Source of the DNA: Panax quinquefolius
Lineage: Eukaryota > Streptophyta > Magnoliopsida > Apiales > Araliaceae
Reading direction: 5' to 3'
Length of the DNA stretch: 64,000 nt
Assembly (NCBI GenBank): GCA_020205615.1
Contig: CM035169.1
Location: 17,813,546 to 17,877,545, forward strand
Part shown: in pieces, positions 11,950-22,811 of the stretch
How the letters are laid out: each line of letters starts with the position of its first letter
How positions within the stretch are numbered: the first letter of the stretch is position 1
The notes under the pieces: generated by a model
Databases searched by the model: none
What the model saw: the letters and a program-made list of their open reading frames with translations, nothing else
What the model was told of the DNA's origin: nothing
Made by a program: the position numbers and the translations under genes

Positions 11950-13741
11950 GGAATTGTTATTACGCTCGAACCCCCTCAACTTCGCAGGATTGGAAATATG
12001 AAGTCGTTCTTTCAATTTCGCCAAATACTTGATTATTCTTAGTCCCCGAGCCAGACTCCCCGGAGAATTGCTTAACGACTAAGCGAGAATCATCAAGATG
12101 ACTATTCTCTGCGCTTCAAGACTCTTCGTTGAAAGTCGTAACCTGCATGATACCGCCCTGCTTCATACTCAAAACCGTTGTTCGTCGCTTTGAATCGAAA
12201 TCGATGGCTGTTGCACCTTGAATCCTCCGGACTCGTCTGAATAATCCACCGCTCTCTCGACGTCCGTAGTAGAAGACCTATCTGCATCAAACGATCCACG
12301 AACTCGCGCTTCTTTCAAGAATCGTAACTACTTTCGTCGGATCTTCACTTCACCGCCACAACTTCATCGACAGGAGAACGAGCATTCAACTACAAAATCG
12401 GCCGAGGCTTGCCCTTTGATGGCGGTTCGGGGTGATATTCAATGAAAAATTGGGACAACTCCATCGTCCATGCAATTTAATCTCCCCATACCTCGGGTTT
12501 GCCCATAATCTTCTTCAAAGGTTGATCTGTGTATACTACTACCAATCTACCCGGAAGTATTACTAAGCTTTCGATTAGCATGATTATTAAAGCAAAAGAA
12601 AACTTTTCAATGTTTGGGTACCTTGTTTCAAACATCACAAGGACATGGCTTACATAATAAAACCGGGTCTGCTTACCCCAACTTCACGCACCAAAAGCTG
12701 CTCCTACCACCAACTAACTAGTCTGCTAAGTACAAATATAGAGGCTCGAGAGAAGCGGGCTTCACCCAACAAAGGCGTAGAAGATAAGTAGGACTTGATG
12801 CTCGAAAGGCGCCCTCACACTCCGAAGTCCATTGAAACGTCTTTGCATTCTTCGGCCCTTTCAACGTATCAAAAAATGGCAAACATCTTTCTGCCGACTT
12901 GGACATGAACCTCCTTAAAGCTGCAATCCTTCCAGTCAGACGTTGAACATATTTAAATGACTGAGGAGTCTTCATGTTCAGGATCGCTGAATCTTCTCTG
13001 GATTGGCTTCAATTCCTCTTTTGGTGATAAGATAACCCGTAAATTTGCGGCCCCTAGGCTAACCGAAGGTGCACTTTAGTGGGGTTCAATCTCAAGTTGT
13101 GATGACGAATTATGCGAAAGCATTCTTCTAAATCATCCGGATGTTTATGCACCAACATGCTTTTGACAATCATGTCATCCACGTACACCTCCACATTCTT
13201 GCCCAACTGATATCTGAAGACATAGTTCATCATCCTCTGGTATGTGGCTCCGGCATTGATGAGGCCGAAAGTCATTTTCTTATAGGCATATCTTAGAACG
13301 ATGCGTAATGAACGCCTTCAGTCTTGGTATATCCTCTTTACACATGGAAATCTGATGATATCCAGAGAATGCATCCATGAAGCTCAACAAAGCGTACCCC
13401 GAAGTGGCATTAATGAGCTGATCGATGTGGGGCAGCGGGTAGAAATCCTTTGGACAAGCTTTGTTCAGATCGGTATAGTCGATGCAGACTTGCCATTTAC
13501 TGTTCTGCTTCTGGACCAGCACCACATTTGTCATCCACTGCGGGTAGTCGATCTCAAAGATGAAGTCAGCTGCCAACAGTTTTGCAATCTCTTCATCGAT
13601 GATCCGCTGACGTTCAGGTGCAAAGATCCTCCTCTTCTGTCGAACTGGTTTCTTTGACGGGTCCACTTCCAACCGATGCTCAGCAATATCCTGCTTACAT
13701 CTCGGCGATATCACGAGGTTCCCATGCGAAGATGTCAACAT
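11950..13741 (-). pseudogene. Reverse transcriptase / RNase H of Tat-type element
   Basis: The RT begins near 13741. Readable motifs in order: EHRLEVDPSKKPVRQKRR, YPQWMTNVVLVQK, CIDYTDLNKACPKD, LSFMDAFSGYHQI, then after a frameshift at about 13276 TFGLINAGATYQRMMN and the catalytic YVDDMIVKS (near 13165-13200). The thumb/connection with TGRIAALRRFMSKSAERC-LPFF is at 12718-12975. RNase H remnants extend to about 11950 with many breaks. The YVDD box is intact but the frame is not. Confidence 0.8.
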
Positions 13742-13867
13742 AAAGATCTCGGGAGCTCCATGAGGTTCGTCAGGAGAGGTTCCGGCAGACCGAACCTATT
13801 TTCACTTTGTCTTGTTCACCTTGCGGGATGAGCTCTATCTCTCTGCTTTTCAAATTTGGCATGACCA

Positions 13868-16483
13868 ATGGTTGGAACTACTCTCAATGAAGGGTTCGAT
13901 TTCTATCGACACGGTCTGCTTTTTGCTTCGATATCCCCACTCTCAAGTGATCACAACATTTCCATAACATCTTTCGGCGATCCAAATCTCCTTTCACCTC
14001 ACCAACCCCATGGCGGTAGGAAATTTGATTTTGAAATGAGGATTGAGGTCGCGACTTGTAAAAGCAATTAAAGTAGGCCTCCCAAAATAGCATTATAAGC
14101 GAGAATCTCATACACAACATAAAATTTGTAAATAATTTCTACTGTTGAGGTAGTTAGAAGATGAGGTAGTTCAATGGTTCCACCACCTTGAATGGGATCA
14201 TTACTAAAACCGCATAAAGGAGCCTCTCCTTTCTATCTCCATCTTCCGCTTCGTACAGATGCATCATCCTCCGATAAGCGTGAGCATCTGAATATCTCTG
14301 AAGACCCATTATCTACCATCATTCGCTTTATATCCACCGAACCCACTTGCGCGATCGCACCAATGATCCCTCATGCGGTTCGATGGTTTCGAAGAAAGGT
14401 AATCCTTATCGATAAAGGAGATTACCGTACTACCGGATAAGGTCTATCAATCTTTCGGAGGGTACCCGCCAATCGATATAATCGAATCCAAGTAACCCGG
14501 CTCTTCTTTCCAACAAGTTTGCGAAGTACCCCGGTGATGACATCTATCACATGCCTTGCAGTCATCCGAGCTAGCAACACTTTCTTTGACCGGTTGAGTT
14601 GCGAGCAGTGTCCTCTATCCCGCTTTGTAGATTTGTCTGGCGACCACATCTTGAACTAAAGCCCCGCCTTGTACCTTTCTTTCAATGAAATCTTTCAAAC
14701 TAGCACAGTCGTTCGTATCGTGGCCCGAGGCTTGATGGTAATCACAATACTTACGAGGATTCCCTTTTCCGGGCTTAATGTTATCTCGAGGTGGCTCGAA
14801 GATAGGTTGATTCTTAATCTGATCCAAGATAACAACCCTGTCAGTATTAAGTGTTGTGTACGTCCTATTTACTCTCTAGGTGGGAGCGGACGAACGTCCT
14901 CCACCCTATCTCCAATTGTTGTATTTATTCGACTCGCCTTCATTGTGGTCTTTATTCCCTTCATTCTTCTTCTGGTCCCCATCGATTTTATCCCGATCTG
15001 TCTCCTTAAGCCGGTCTGAAGAACGACGTTTGAGGCTTTTCATGGCTTCCTCCACCATGATATAGCCTTCAGCTTTGTCGAAGGCTTCAGCGAGACTCTT
15101 CGGGTGGTGAAACATTAACTTCTTCACCAACTTCTCTGATTTAACCAAACCTAACCCATTCTGAAACAGTCCAACAGCTTGTAGATCGTTCGAATTACAT
15201 CACTGGTCGATCGCTTCACGGAACCGCTTCACATATTGGCCCAAAGACTCATTCGAATCTTTGTCGAAACTGAGCCAACGAACCGGTTGGTTTTCCCTTC
15301 TTTTGTTGCTCCCGGCGAGCATAAAATTTCATGCGCATACGCGCCGCCCAAGATGAAATTAAATCAGGGCAAAGTCCCCATCCACCGCCAGGGCATCCTT
15401 TACGAGCATCGTGACAAAAGTATGACACTTAAGAAGATCGCTAAAGTCATAATAATCCATCGATCGATCGAATGCGATCGTGGTCGTAGGATCCCCGATC
15501 CATCATAACTTTCAATGTGGGGCAACTTCTTGGTGGAATTCGACTTTTCTTTTTAGAATCTCCGCAAAAAAGGGAATGCCTTCTTTCAAGAAGTATCTTT
15601 CGTTTTTTGTACTTCGACAAGCTGCTTCCGAAGTTCCTTTAATTCTTTAACCAGATACTCCACACCTTCTTGTTGAGATGATGCTTCTTTTTCCGGTGAC
15701 TCCTTATTCTTCTGAGCGGACCGGTTTCTTACAACAGAACCTCCAACTTTAGAGGGACTTTTCCGATGACGAGCGTCCACAGGGTGGTGTACCCTCAGTA
15801 GACTCTCGGGAGTATGACCTCTAGATATACTTCGTCTCTGAACTCGAGCGCTATGGTGAGAATGTGCAACAACAAGTGCCTTCTTTGTATTCTCAAGAGT
15901 GCGATCTCTGGATCGACCTCTTCGTTCGCTTCGACCCTGTTCCTTAGAATCGACAGGGTGATATGCCTCTTCGATCTTTGAGAGTAGGGCTTGGGATCTT
16001 CTTCTTTCTCGGGTTTGGACCGAGACTCACGTCTGAATGAAGCGAGTTCCTTCCCACTCCGATGCCCTCGCTTCTTGAATCGAACATAATCGAACTCTTC
16101 ATCCCTCAACTCATCATTCGAGCCATCCGCTCATTTATATCCTGTCCGCCGCTTCACAAGTACTTCCATAGCTCTATCTGTTTCATCCGCCATCTTAGCT
16201 TAATCGGGAGGCCTTTGCGTCTTTGTCATCTCTCAGATCGAGTTCTAGGCGAGGTGCCTTTACTGCTTTCGACCATGGCTGAGACCTTCTCTCTGTCGTG
16301 AAAACTAGCTTACGCATTAGCGTTGCCCACCGCCGGTACCGAGAATCTTCAGTGAACGTTTGGGTATTTGGCAAAGCGTGAACACTTATTATGAGGTCCC
16401 AGACGATCTTTCGCGCAGACACTCGTGGTGTTGATTCACCGACCGTGGTACGCCGCTTGAGTGTAGGTGTTCTACTCTTCACC
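13868..16483 (-). pseudogene. Gag and protease-linker region of Tat-type element
   Basis: Gag starts near 16483 (MVKSRTPTLKRR) and runs in fragments with charged Arg/Ser- and Lys/Glu-rich linkers (15586-16109). The gag core at about 14906-15500 keeps the motif SLAEAFDKAEGYIMVEEAM. The CDYH-type cysteine/histidine motif lies at 14615-14827. The linker before RT keeps YNAILG and GVGEVKGDLDRRKML at about 13960-14100. Several frameshifts and stops interrupt it. Confidence 0.7.
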
Positions 16484-16689
16484 ATGAATATCGACGTAGA
16501 ACAAACACACGACCGTGATTGAAAAATACTCGGACACTAGAACTCAGCCCTCCTTCTAGCGCTTGATGTTAACGCCAAGATCTTTCCCCACGCCCCAATC
16601 ACCAAGACGCGTCCGATATCTGCATGCGATTCAACAAGTCAACACAAAAGCTTGGCTTGGCAATTGACCGTGAGGATAACTTTCCGGCG

Positions 16690-17245
16690 TGAGAGTCGGT
16701 ATCGGCGATCACAAGGTTAACAATGGAGGAAAATAATGTCTAGTGCTTGAGAGAGAATAATAATCTGATTGTGTGTGGTATAATGTTTTGTTACTTACCT
16801 TTCTTGTGTGATCCCCATACGTACTCCAGACCCGGTTTACCGTGCCACCCACTATCTCCTGACACCTCTCCCCACTCCCGGTTATTTCAGCCGAAAGTAT
16901 GTAGCCTACTTCCTTACCTGCTACCACTATTTGCCATCGCCGGTCATCTGAATCCCATCCTCATTAATGCTATGCAAAAAGGTGGCAGACATAACAGTCA
17001 ACTATCTTTTTTATCATGATTACCGGTCAATAAAAGGGTTAAGTAACAATTTGTGTAATGGGTCACTCCAATGACTAAGCCCAATAATAGAGATGACCCA
17101 TATGACCGGATCTAATTAAAAGGACCTAATAGAATAATCAAATAACTGGATCCAAATCATTCGGACCAATCAGGACAAAAGTAATATGATTTAAGGGAGG
17201 AGCCCATTAAGTCCGGCCCAATGATGAAAAGGATCATGACCCAAC
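16690..17245 (-). repeat. Probable 5' LTR of Tat-type element
   Basis: Upstream of gag on the minus strand the sequence reads TGTTGGGTCATGATCC from about 17243. It lacks coding similarity and runs about 0.55 kb to a gag leader. Without the partner LTR, which is lost, neither end can be proved and the limits are approximate. Confidence 0.4.
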
Positions 17246-18476
17246 ACCCGATATTTATTATTTTTTATTAAATTTAAACAAACGTCAAATAATTAAACAC
17301 AAATAAAAAATTTTAAAACGTCAAATAATTATAGACTGATGAAGTATATAGTCTGGTACAAGAGTAAGATATTAATTGTTGGAATTAATTTTTTGGTTTT
17401 ACACTTTGGAAGTTGTACGTATTTATAGCCAATCAATATTCCGCCAAAGTGTACTTGATTGCGGATAATTAAATTAAATTAATTTTATTTGAATAAACAA
17501 ACAAAGAAGAAAACATTTTCAAAGTTGTCATTTGACGTGGTTGTGTGTGAGCATGACAATTATGTTGAAATAAATGGAGTAATATTTACTACTACTACTA
17601 TTATTGTATTGCATTAAAAATTACTAAATGGTTTGTCACAGGCATTCAACTTTTGACTACTTTTTCAAGAAAATTTACTTGATCGCCCATAAATACAAAA
17701 TTTAATTAAATAAAATAATAAAAATAATAATAAATTAAAGATAATATTTTGTAATGGTAACAAATTAAGAGGGAATTGGATCCATCTTAGTTTATCATAA
17801 CATATACTGCATGTTTTGAAAACCTGAAATTAATTAAACTATATTATAATTACTTCATAATTTATAAAAAAAAAGAGATATTATGGCTTGTTTTTTCAAT
17901 TCATTTTGATGTCCCTTCTGCATGCATTCGTTCATTCATCTCAATTGATATAATACGAGACTGCACCCAAAGTAAGCAAGTAATGTAGCACTCGATTTAT
18001 GAATATTCTTAAGGAAACTGATATTATATATTACCTTAGTGACGTGTGTAATTATACTTTTATTTTGCAGCGTTTAAAAAATATGAATACTATTTTTTTT
18101 TTTATTATTATTATAATTCATTTTTTAAAAATAATTTGTATATAATGGCAAATAAAAAGCACTTAACTTACTAATAAGTGAAAAATATTTTGTATAAAAA
18201 TCGTTTAAATTACTAAAACAAATGTTTTGAAAAATGAGTATGGGTAATGGTTGAAATTATTAAAATAAAAAAGAATATATTAATAATATACTTGATCTAG
18301 ATTTGACAAATTAATGTATTATCCTGTCACAAAAAATATATGTTTTCAATTCTTGATGGGAAAAAATTCCAAAACTCCTGCAAATTAACTACATATGTGA
18401 ATATGTCCGTCCTCAGTTCCATACCTCACCAAGAAAAAAAATTCATTAAAATAATAATTATATAGCCGCACGAAGG
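17246..18476. other. AT-rich intergenic stretch
   Basis: Nothing recognised beyond A/T-rich low-complexity sequence and short (TAA)n runs. No ORF of note and no RNA gene seen. Confidence 0.5.
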
Positions 18477-18625
18477 GGAAGTGGTTAGTATGACGTTTAT
18501 TTTCGAGTAAGTTGATTAATTGATCAATAAAATACTGATACGCAGACGAAATTATATGTGTATCAATATTCTATTGACAAATTGACTAACTTACCAATAA
18601 AATACCTTCATGCTAACCGGATCCA
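18477..18625 (+). mobile_element. 149-bp hAT-like foldback MITE (copy A) with 8-bp target duplication
   Basis: The two halves are inverted repeats of about 65 bp: the left starts GGAAGTGGTTAGTATGA, the right ends TCATGCTAACCGGATCC. The element is bounded by CACGAAGG at 18469-18476 and 18626-18633. An 8-bp duplication is typical of hAT elements. A second copy lies reversed at 42429-42557. Confidence 0.75.
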
Positions 18626-19132
18626 CACGAAGGAATTGAATAAATGCATAGTTTTAGTAATTAGTTAGGCATTACCACTAGTAGTACGTAGTCTTTTCAA
18701 GACTTGTGTAACCTGGGGTTTCACTCCAACGGTCATCCAGCTGTACGTTCTATCAAACAATATAAATTTTTTTTATTTATTTTTAATTTTTATGTCCAAT
18801 TATAATAATTATATCATTCTAAATAAATATTTATTAAAATAAATTATTGAAATACAAATTATAATTAAATTGTATTCATTGAATATCGACAATATTTTCA
18901 TTCAAATTTTGGCACAACTAAATTTTAGTATTCATACACGTGTGATCGAAGCTTCTCCCATCATGAATAATCAGTCACCTTTGATTATTAGTGTTTTAAT
19001 TCAACGTTTGACATTAACCGTGTTAAAGATTTAATAATAATAATAATTACTATTATTATAAGCTTGCTTTTGAAGAATCGGTCACATTAGATTGGTTATC
19101 GGGTAATCTTGCTTGCAATAAACTATACATTT

Positions 19133-19412
19133 AGTATTCCTTTTATTTTATAGGTGTGCATAAATATTAAAAAAATAGTTATATTATTATAATATTAAAT
19201 ATACTATTAATTGTCTATATTATTTTTGTTTTGAAAAAGAGTGTTTTTTATTGAATAAAAAATAGTGAGAGAATTAAAGTTATATTTAATATTTGAGATA
19301 ATATTAAAACTAAACAATTAATAATTACTTAAAATTACGAGGCGACGTATATTAAAAAGCACAAAAAACACTTCACTAAAACGATAATTACCAAACACAC
19401 TTTAATGGAGTA
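19133..19412. mobile_element. Stowaway/mariner-like MITE (decayed copy)
   Basis: It shares a ~290-bp body with the better copy at 48128-48416, including AAAAAATAGTGAGAGAA and AGTTATATTTAATATTTGAG, with degenerate ends (TAGTATTCC... and ...AATGGAGTATA). It has no coding capacity. Confidence 0.6.
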
Positions 19413-19939
19413 TATTCTCACAATATAGAAATAATTAATGCCATAACTACTGATTTCATAAAATTAAGGAAATTATTTTAGAACTATTCAAATGTTAATT
19501 AATGAAACTATTATAACATTGCCATTACTATATCATATACTACCTCCATTTAGTAATAATAGTCGTTCTAGTTTCATGCATATAAATTAAGAAAATTATT
19601 TAATGCTATCATTTAAGAATTAAAATTTGTATGAAATTTCATCACTACCCCTTTATGGAAAATTAAAAACTATTAATAGAAGGAAGAAAATTTATTAGGA
19701 CAATTAGAGAAGTTATGGGGATATAGAAAATAAATATTTTATTATCCTAGAAAATTATAAACAACAAATAAATTGAAACAATTTTTTTCTTCTAAAAATC
19801 AATTATTATGAAATGCACGAATTTGATTTATTTTGGGCGTAAAACGTGTATGCGTAAGTTTTTGTTTGTTTGTTTGTTAGTAAAGTATTAATGCTTAAAT
19901 ATAATTATATTTATTTTTTTTTCAAAGTATAAATTAATA

Positions 19940-20365
19940 ATTATTGGGTTATGATTATTAAGGTCTAGCTAAGATGTAGCCCAATTTATTTAATGGACTA
20001 GATTTGATGTTGACTCATCGTATATATTTATTTTGATAGTGAGAGATTCTTTATTAAAATAAGATTGTGTTTCCTTATTTGGTAAAGAGGTTTAATTTGG
20101 GAAGGAATACAATAAACAAGGGTTTAGGGGGACAATACACAATTACATATGATACAAATAAACACTTTGTATCCTCCATATTATTGTGGTGAATTTTCTC
20201 TTTCTATGTGTTTTTTTTCAATTGGATTTCCACGTAAATTATTGTATTCATATTTTATGCGTCTTTGTTTATGTTCATGTGGGTGTTCGTGAGTTTGATT
20301 TCACAACAATACAATCAACCGTTAGCGCGATTTTGATATGCTATTTTGGTTAATGCTTATATTCA
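19940..20365 (+). repeat. Dispersed LTR-like repeat, copy 1
   Basis: About 400 bp shared with 25662-26095. Both contain TATTTATTTTGATAGTG-like and TCCTTATTAAAATA-like segments, then a run ending CAACAATACAATCAACCGTT. The better copy begins TGTTGG and passes through CAACA, as copia LTRs do, but the shared sequence continues past CAACA. A short terminal-repeat element or a fragment is also possible. Confidence 0.5.
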
Positions 20366-21471
20366 TTCTTTTTCAAAATCAAAATTAATAATTATAATCG
20401 TATTGTATAAAAGTAAAGAAATAAGATATATTGAAAAATCAAAATTAATTATATAACGAATGAATATATAAATTTATTATAGGTATCCATGGATAAGTAG
20501 GAAGGATGACGCATATAAATGGAAAGAGAAAGAAAATGGTAGGTGTTAGGTGAGAATTTGAGTACTCCTCCTCCTCTTGTTACTTTAATTTCTTCAACAA
20601 AGTTGAACACCACGCGTCCAAATTATCCAAACCCAACCCATGGAAATATGTTCGAATCATCCTACCCATAAACCCCATTCATATTCACCCCTCCCCCCTT
20701 TTTTTTTTTGGAAAGAATGCTTCAATGTTGACTTTTTATTAAGCGGGAAATTACCAAGTTATGTCCCTCTACTTTATTTCCCTACCTACATTAGACTAGT
20801 TAAACATCATTCTATGTATTCAAAATTTAAATTTTAAAAGGATGGCATTGATATTTTATTTTTAATTTGATTCATTAAACAAAATATAGTTATATTATTT
20901 AATGTTTTTACTTTCACCTAAAATGACAATGACCATGTTCAAATGTAATTAATTGATAATTTACTAAACTCATGTATTTTGTCACAAAATTAATATTTTT
21001 ACAAATAAAAATGATATTAATTAGAACAATATTTTTATTTCATAATTAATAAGTGGGTCTTACATTTACATTTATGTGAGAGATTTTAAAAGAATATCAA
21101 TATTTACTTATAAAATAACAACTCCCTTTTTATTAATATAATATACAACTATTAGTACAAACATAAATATCACACCATTTTAGTTTCAAAATTAAAATTA
21201 ACATAATTTTTTTATTTTAATTAATATCATTAATTATTTAAAAATACTATTTATTGTGATATTTATTATTTCATAAGTTATACTAATTTTTTAATTATTT
21301 TATAGAAATCAAATGATCTTATAATTTCAACGAATATAATATAATTTTGGCCATTTTGTACTAGTAATAAGAAAGACAGCTCTATTTTATTAATTTTAGT
21401 TGAGAAAGTTTCTCTCTCCCATCCTTCTCTCTTACTCCTACTGTATTTAATTATAAAGTGAGTGCATTTGT
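20366..21471. other. AT-rich spacer upstream of the HSFB1 promoter
   Basis: Low-complexity A/T-rich sequence with no gene recognised. Short ORFs here have no recognisable features. Confidence 0.4.
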
Positions 21472-21489
21472 TTCTAAATTTTTCTAGAA
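21472..21489 (+). promoter_or_regulatory. Heat-shock element upstream of HSFB1
   Basis: TTCTAAATTTTTCTAGAA. With 5-bp spacing the modules read TTC, AAT, TTC, GAA, so three of four fit the alternating nTTCn/nGAAn code, including a perfect TTCnnGAA core. It lies about 120 bp above the TATA box of a heat-shock-factor gene, the position expected for regulation by HSFs, possibly including its own product. Function is inferred. Confidence 0.55.
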
Positions 21490-21526
21490 CCTCTATCACT
21501 TTCTTTCGTGGTTGTCTTTTCTTCTT

Positions 21527-21569
21527 CTCCTCCTCCTCCTCCTCCTCCTCCTCCTCCTCCTCCTCCTCC
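21527..21569 (+). repeat. (CTC)n microsatellite
   Basis: About 14 uninterrupted CTC/TCC units between the heat-shock element and the TATA box, within a pyrimidine-rich core promoter. Confidence 0.9.
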
Positions 21570-21607
21570 GCCTTTTTTGTTTGTTTGTTTTCTTCTTCTC
21601 TTTTTAT

Positions 21608-21616
21608 TCTATATAA
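21608..21616 (+). promoter_or_regulatory. TATA box of HSFB1
   Basis: TCTATATAAG about 400 bp above the main start codon. Transcription would then start near 21640, which places both upstream ORFs in the leader. Confidence 0.65.
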
Positions 21617-21671
21617 GCAGAACTAATCCCCCCTCACTCCTCAGAAAATATAGAGCTTTCTGAAGAAAGTT

Positions 21672-21713
21672 ATGGTATTTCTTAAAATAAATTTCCAGAC
21701 AAGAAAATACTAA
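21672..21713 (+). CDS. uORF1 in the HSFB1 leader (13 aa)
   Basis: ATG at 21672 opens a 13-residue frame (MVFLKINFQTRKY) ending in TAA at 21711-21713. Its stop overlaps the start of uORF2 in TAATG. Arabidopsis TBF1 also has a short aromatic-rich first uORF. The peptide itself is not visibly conserved, so its role is probably positional: it controls how many ribosomes reach uORF2. Confidence 0.6.
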   Translation: MVFLKINFQTRKY

Positions 21714-21832
21714 TGGAAGAAGCTAAATTTGTAAACAACGATCTGGCTTATTTTAAAGTCTTTTTATTTGGGTTTTATTGCTGGGATTGGGAATTCCTCA
21801 CTGCCCTTTTGCTTTTTAGTTGCTCTATCTAA
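21713..21832 (+). CDS. uORF2: conserved-peptide uORF of HSFB1/TBF1 (39 aa)
   Basis: This ATG overlaps the uORF1 stop and opens a 39-residue frame ending at TAA 21830-21832, 181 nt above the main start. Its C-terminal part reads GFYCWDWEFLTALLLFSC followed by SI. As I remember it, the Arabidopsis TBF1/HsfB1 uORF2 carries essentially the same segment, whereas the N-terminal half is free to vary. That pattern marks a peptide under selection. In Arabidopsis the two uORFs repress translation of the factor until immune challenge or heat relieves it. A similar stalling role here is inferred from the conservation. Confidence 0.88.
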   Translation: MEEAKFVNNDLAYFKVFLFGFYCWDWEFLTALLLFSCSI

Positions 21833-21970
21833 ATCTTCTTCTTCTTTTTTTAACCGTCTCTAGAGTTTGGAATCATAAGTACGTAGAACTAGAAACAAGA
21901 TTTCCTTTTTAACTTTTACTGTGTAAGTTTTTACTTTGGGCTGGTAAAACTTTTGGTCTTTTGTGGGTGT

Positions 21971-21997
21971 GGAGAGAGAGAGAGAGAGGGAGGGAGG
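21971..21997 (+). promoter_or_regulatory. Purine-rich leader tract (R-motif-like)
   Basis: GGAGAGAGAGAGAGAG followed by GGAGGGAGG, just above the main ATG and below uORF2. Purine-rich R-motifs in plant leaders, including that of TBF1, have been linked to translation induced in immunity. This tract fits in composition and place, but could also be an ordinary GA microsatellite. Confidence 0.45.
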
Positions 21998-22013
21998 TAA
22001 GTAAAATAAAAAT

Positions 22014-22780
22014 ATGTCGCAGAGATCGGTGCCGGCACCGTTTCTGATGAAGACGTATCAACTGGTGGATGATCGGAGCACGGACGACGTCGTTTCTTGG
22101 AACGAAAGTGGAGAAACATTCATCGTGTGGAAAACAGCTGATTTTGCAAAGGACTTGCTACCTACTTATTTCAAGCACAACAATTTTTCAAGCTTCGTCC
22201 GTCAACTTAACACCTATGTACGTATTTTAATCTTCCTTTGCAGTAACTTCTTTATCAAAAAGTGGTAAATTCGTTTTAGAAAAATTCAAACTTTATATAT
22301 CTATAGCAGCAGCTGCATAACATAATTACCCTTCTATTGGAATTTTGTATATATAATTATATAAAGATATTTAAATTTTTTTTTGAGATGGAGAAGAAAA
22401 ATGGGAATTGATCATTTAATTTGCGGTTAAACGATATCATTTTCCTTCTCAAGTTTGTTTGATATGATACCCACTTTTTACCAAGTAGTATATGCATTAG
22501 TTAATGGTTAATTCCTGCTAATACCTTGTTAAAAAGAAATAAAAATAATAAAATAGAAATAAAGGTTAATTGCTACTAATAATACTTTGTCAAAGTTGTT
22601 ATAAGATGGGTTCAAGGTGTGATTATGAATTATGGGTTTTAAATATATTTAAAATAAATGTTAATATTAATTAATTGCTTAACTTGAAAAGCGTTATGAT
22701 ATTAAAAAACTAATTTAAATATTAGTGTGGTAGAATTAGTGTGTTAATACTTTTAAAATTAATTGTTGGTAGAATCCTGA

Positions 22781-22811
<31 letters not shown>

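Larger units (their letters stand above)
11427..17245 (-). mobile_element. Tat/Ogre-type Ty3/gypsy element, truncated in integrase
   Basis: Read on the minus strand from about 17245 down: probable 5' LTR, gag, protease linker, reverse transcriptase, RNase H and the N-terminal part of integrase. All are in the normal order but split by stops and frameshifts. The 3' part of integrase and the 3' LTR are absent; homology stops at 11427. The gag zinc-finger-like motif KYCDYHQASGHDTNDC and the RT motif DLNKACPKD are typical of the Tat/Ogre lineage and distinct from the chromovirus-like complex to the left. Confidence 0.8.

Noticed and set aside
13301..13657. 118-aa plus-strand ORF
   Set aside because: It is the antisense shadow of the Tat-type reverse transcriptase.
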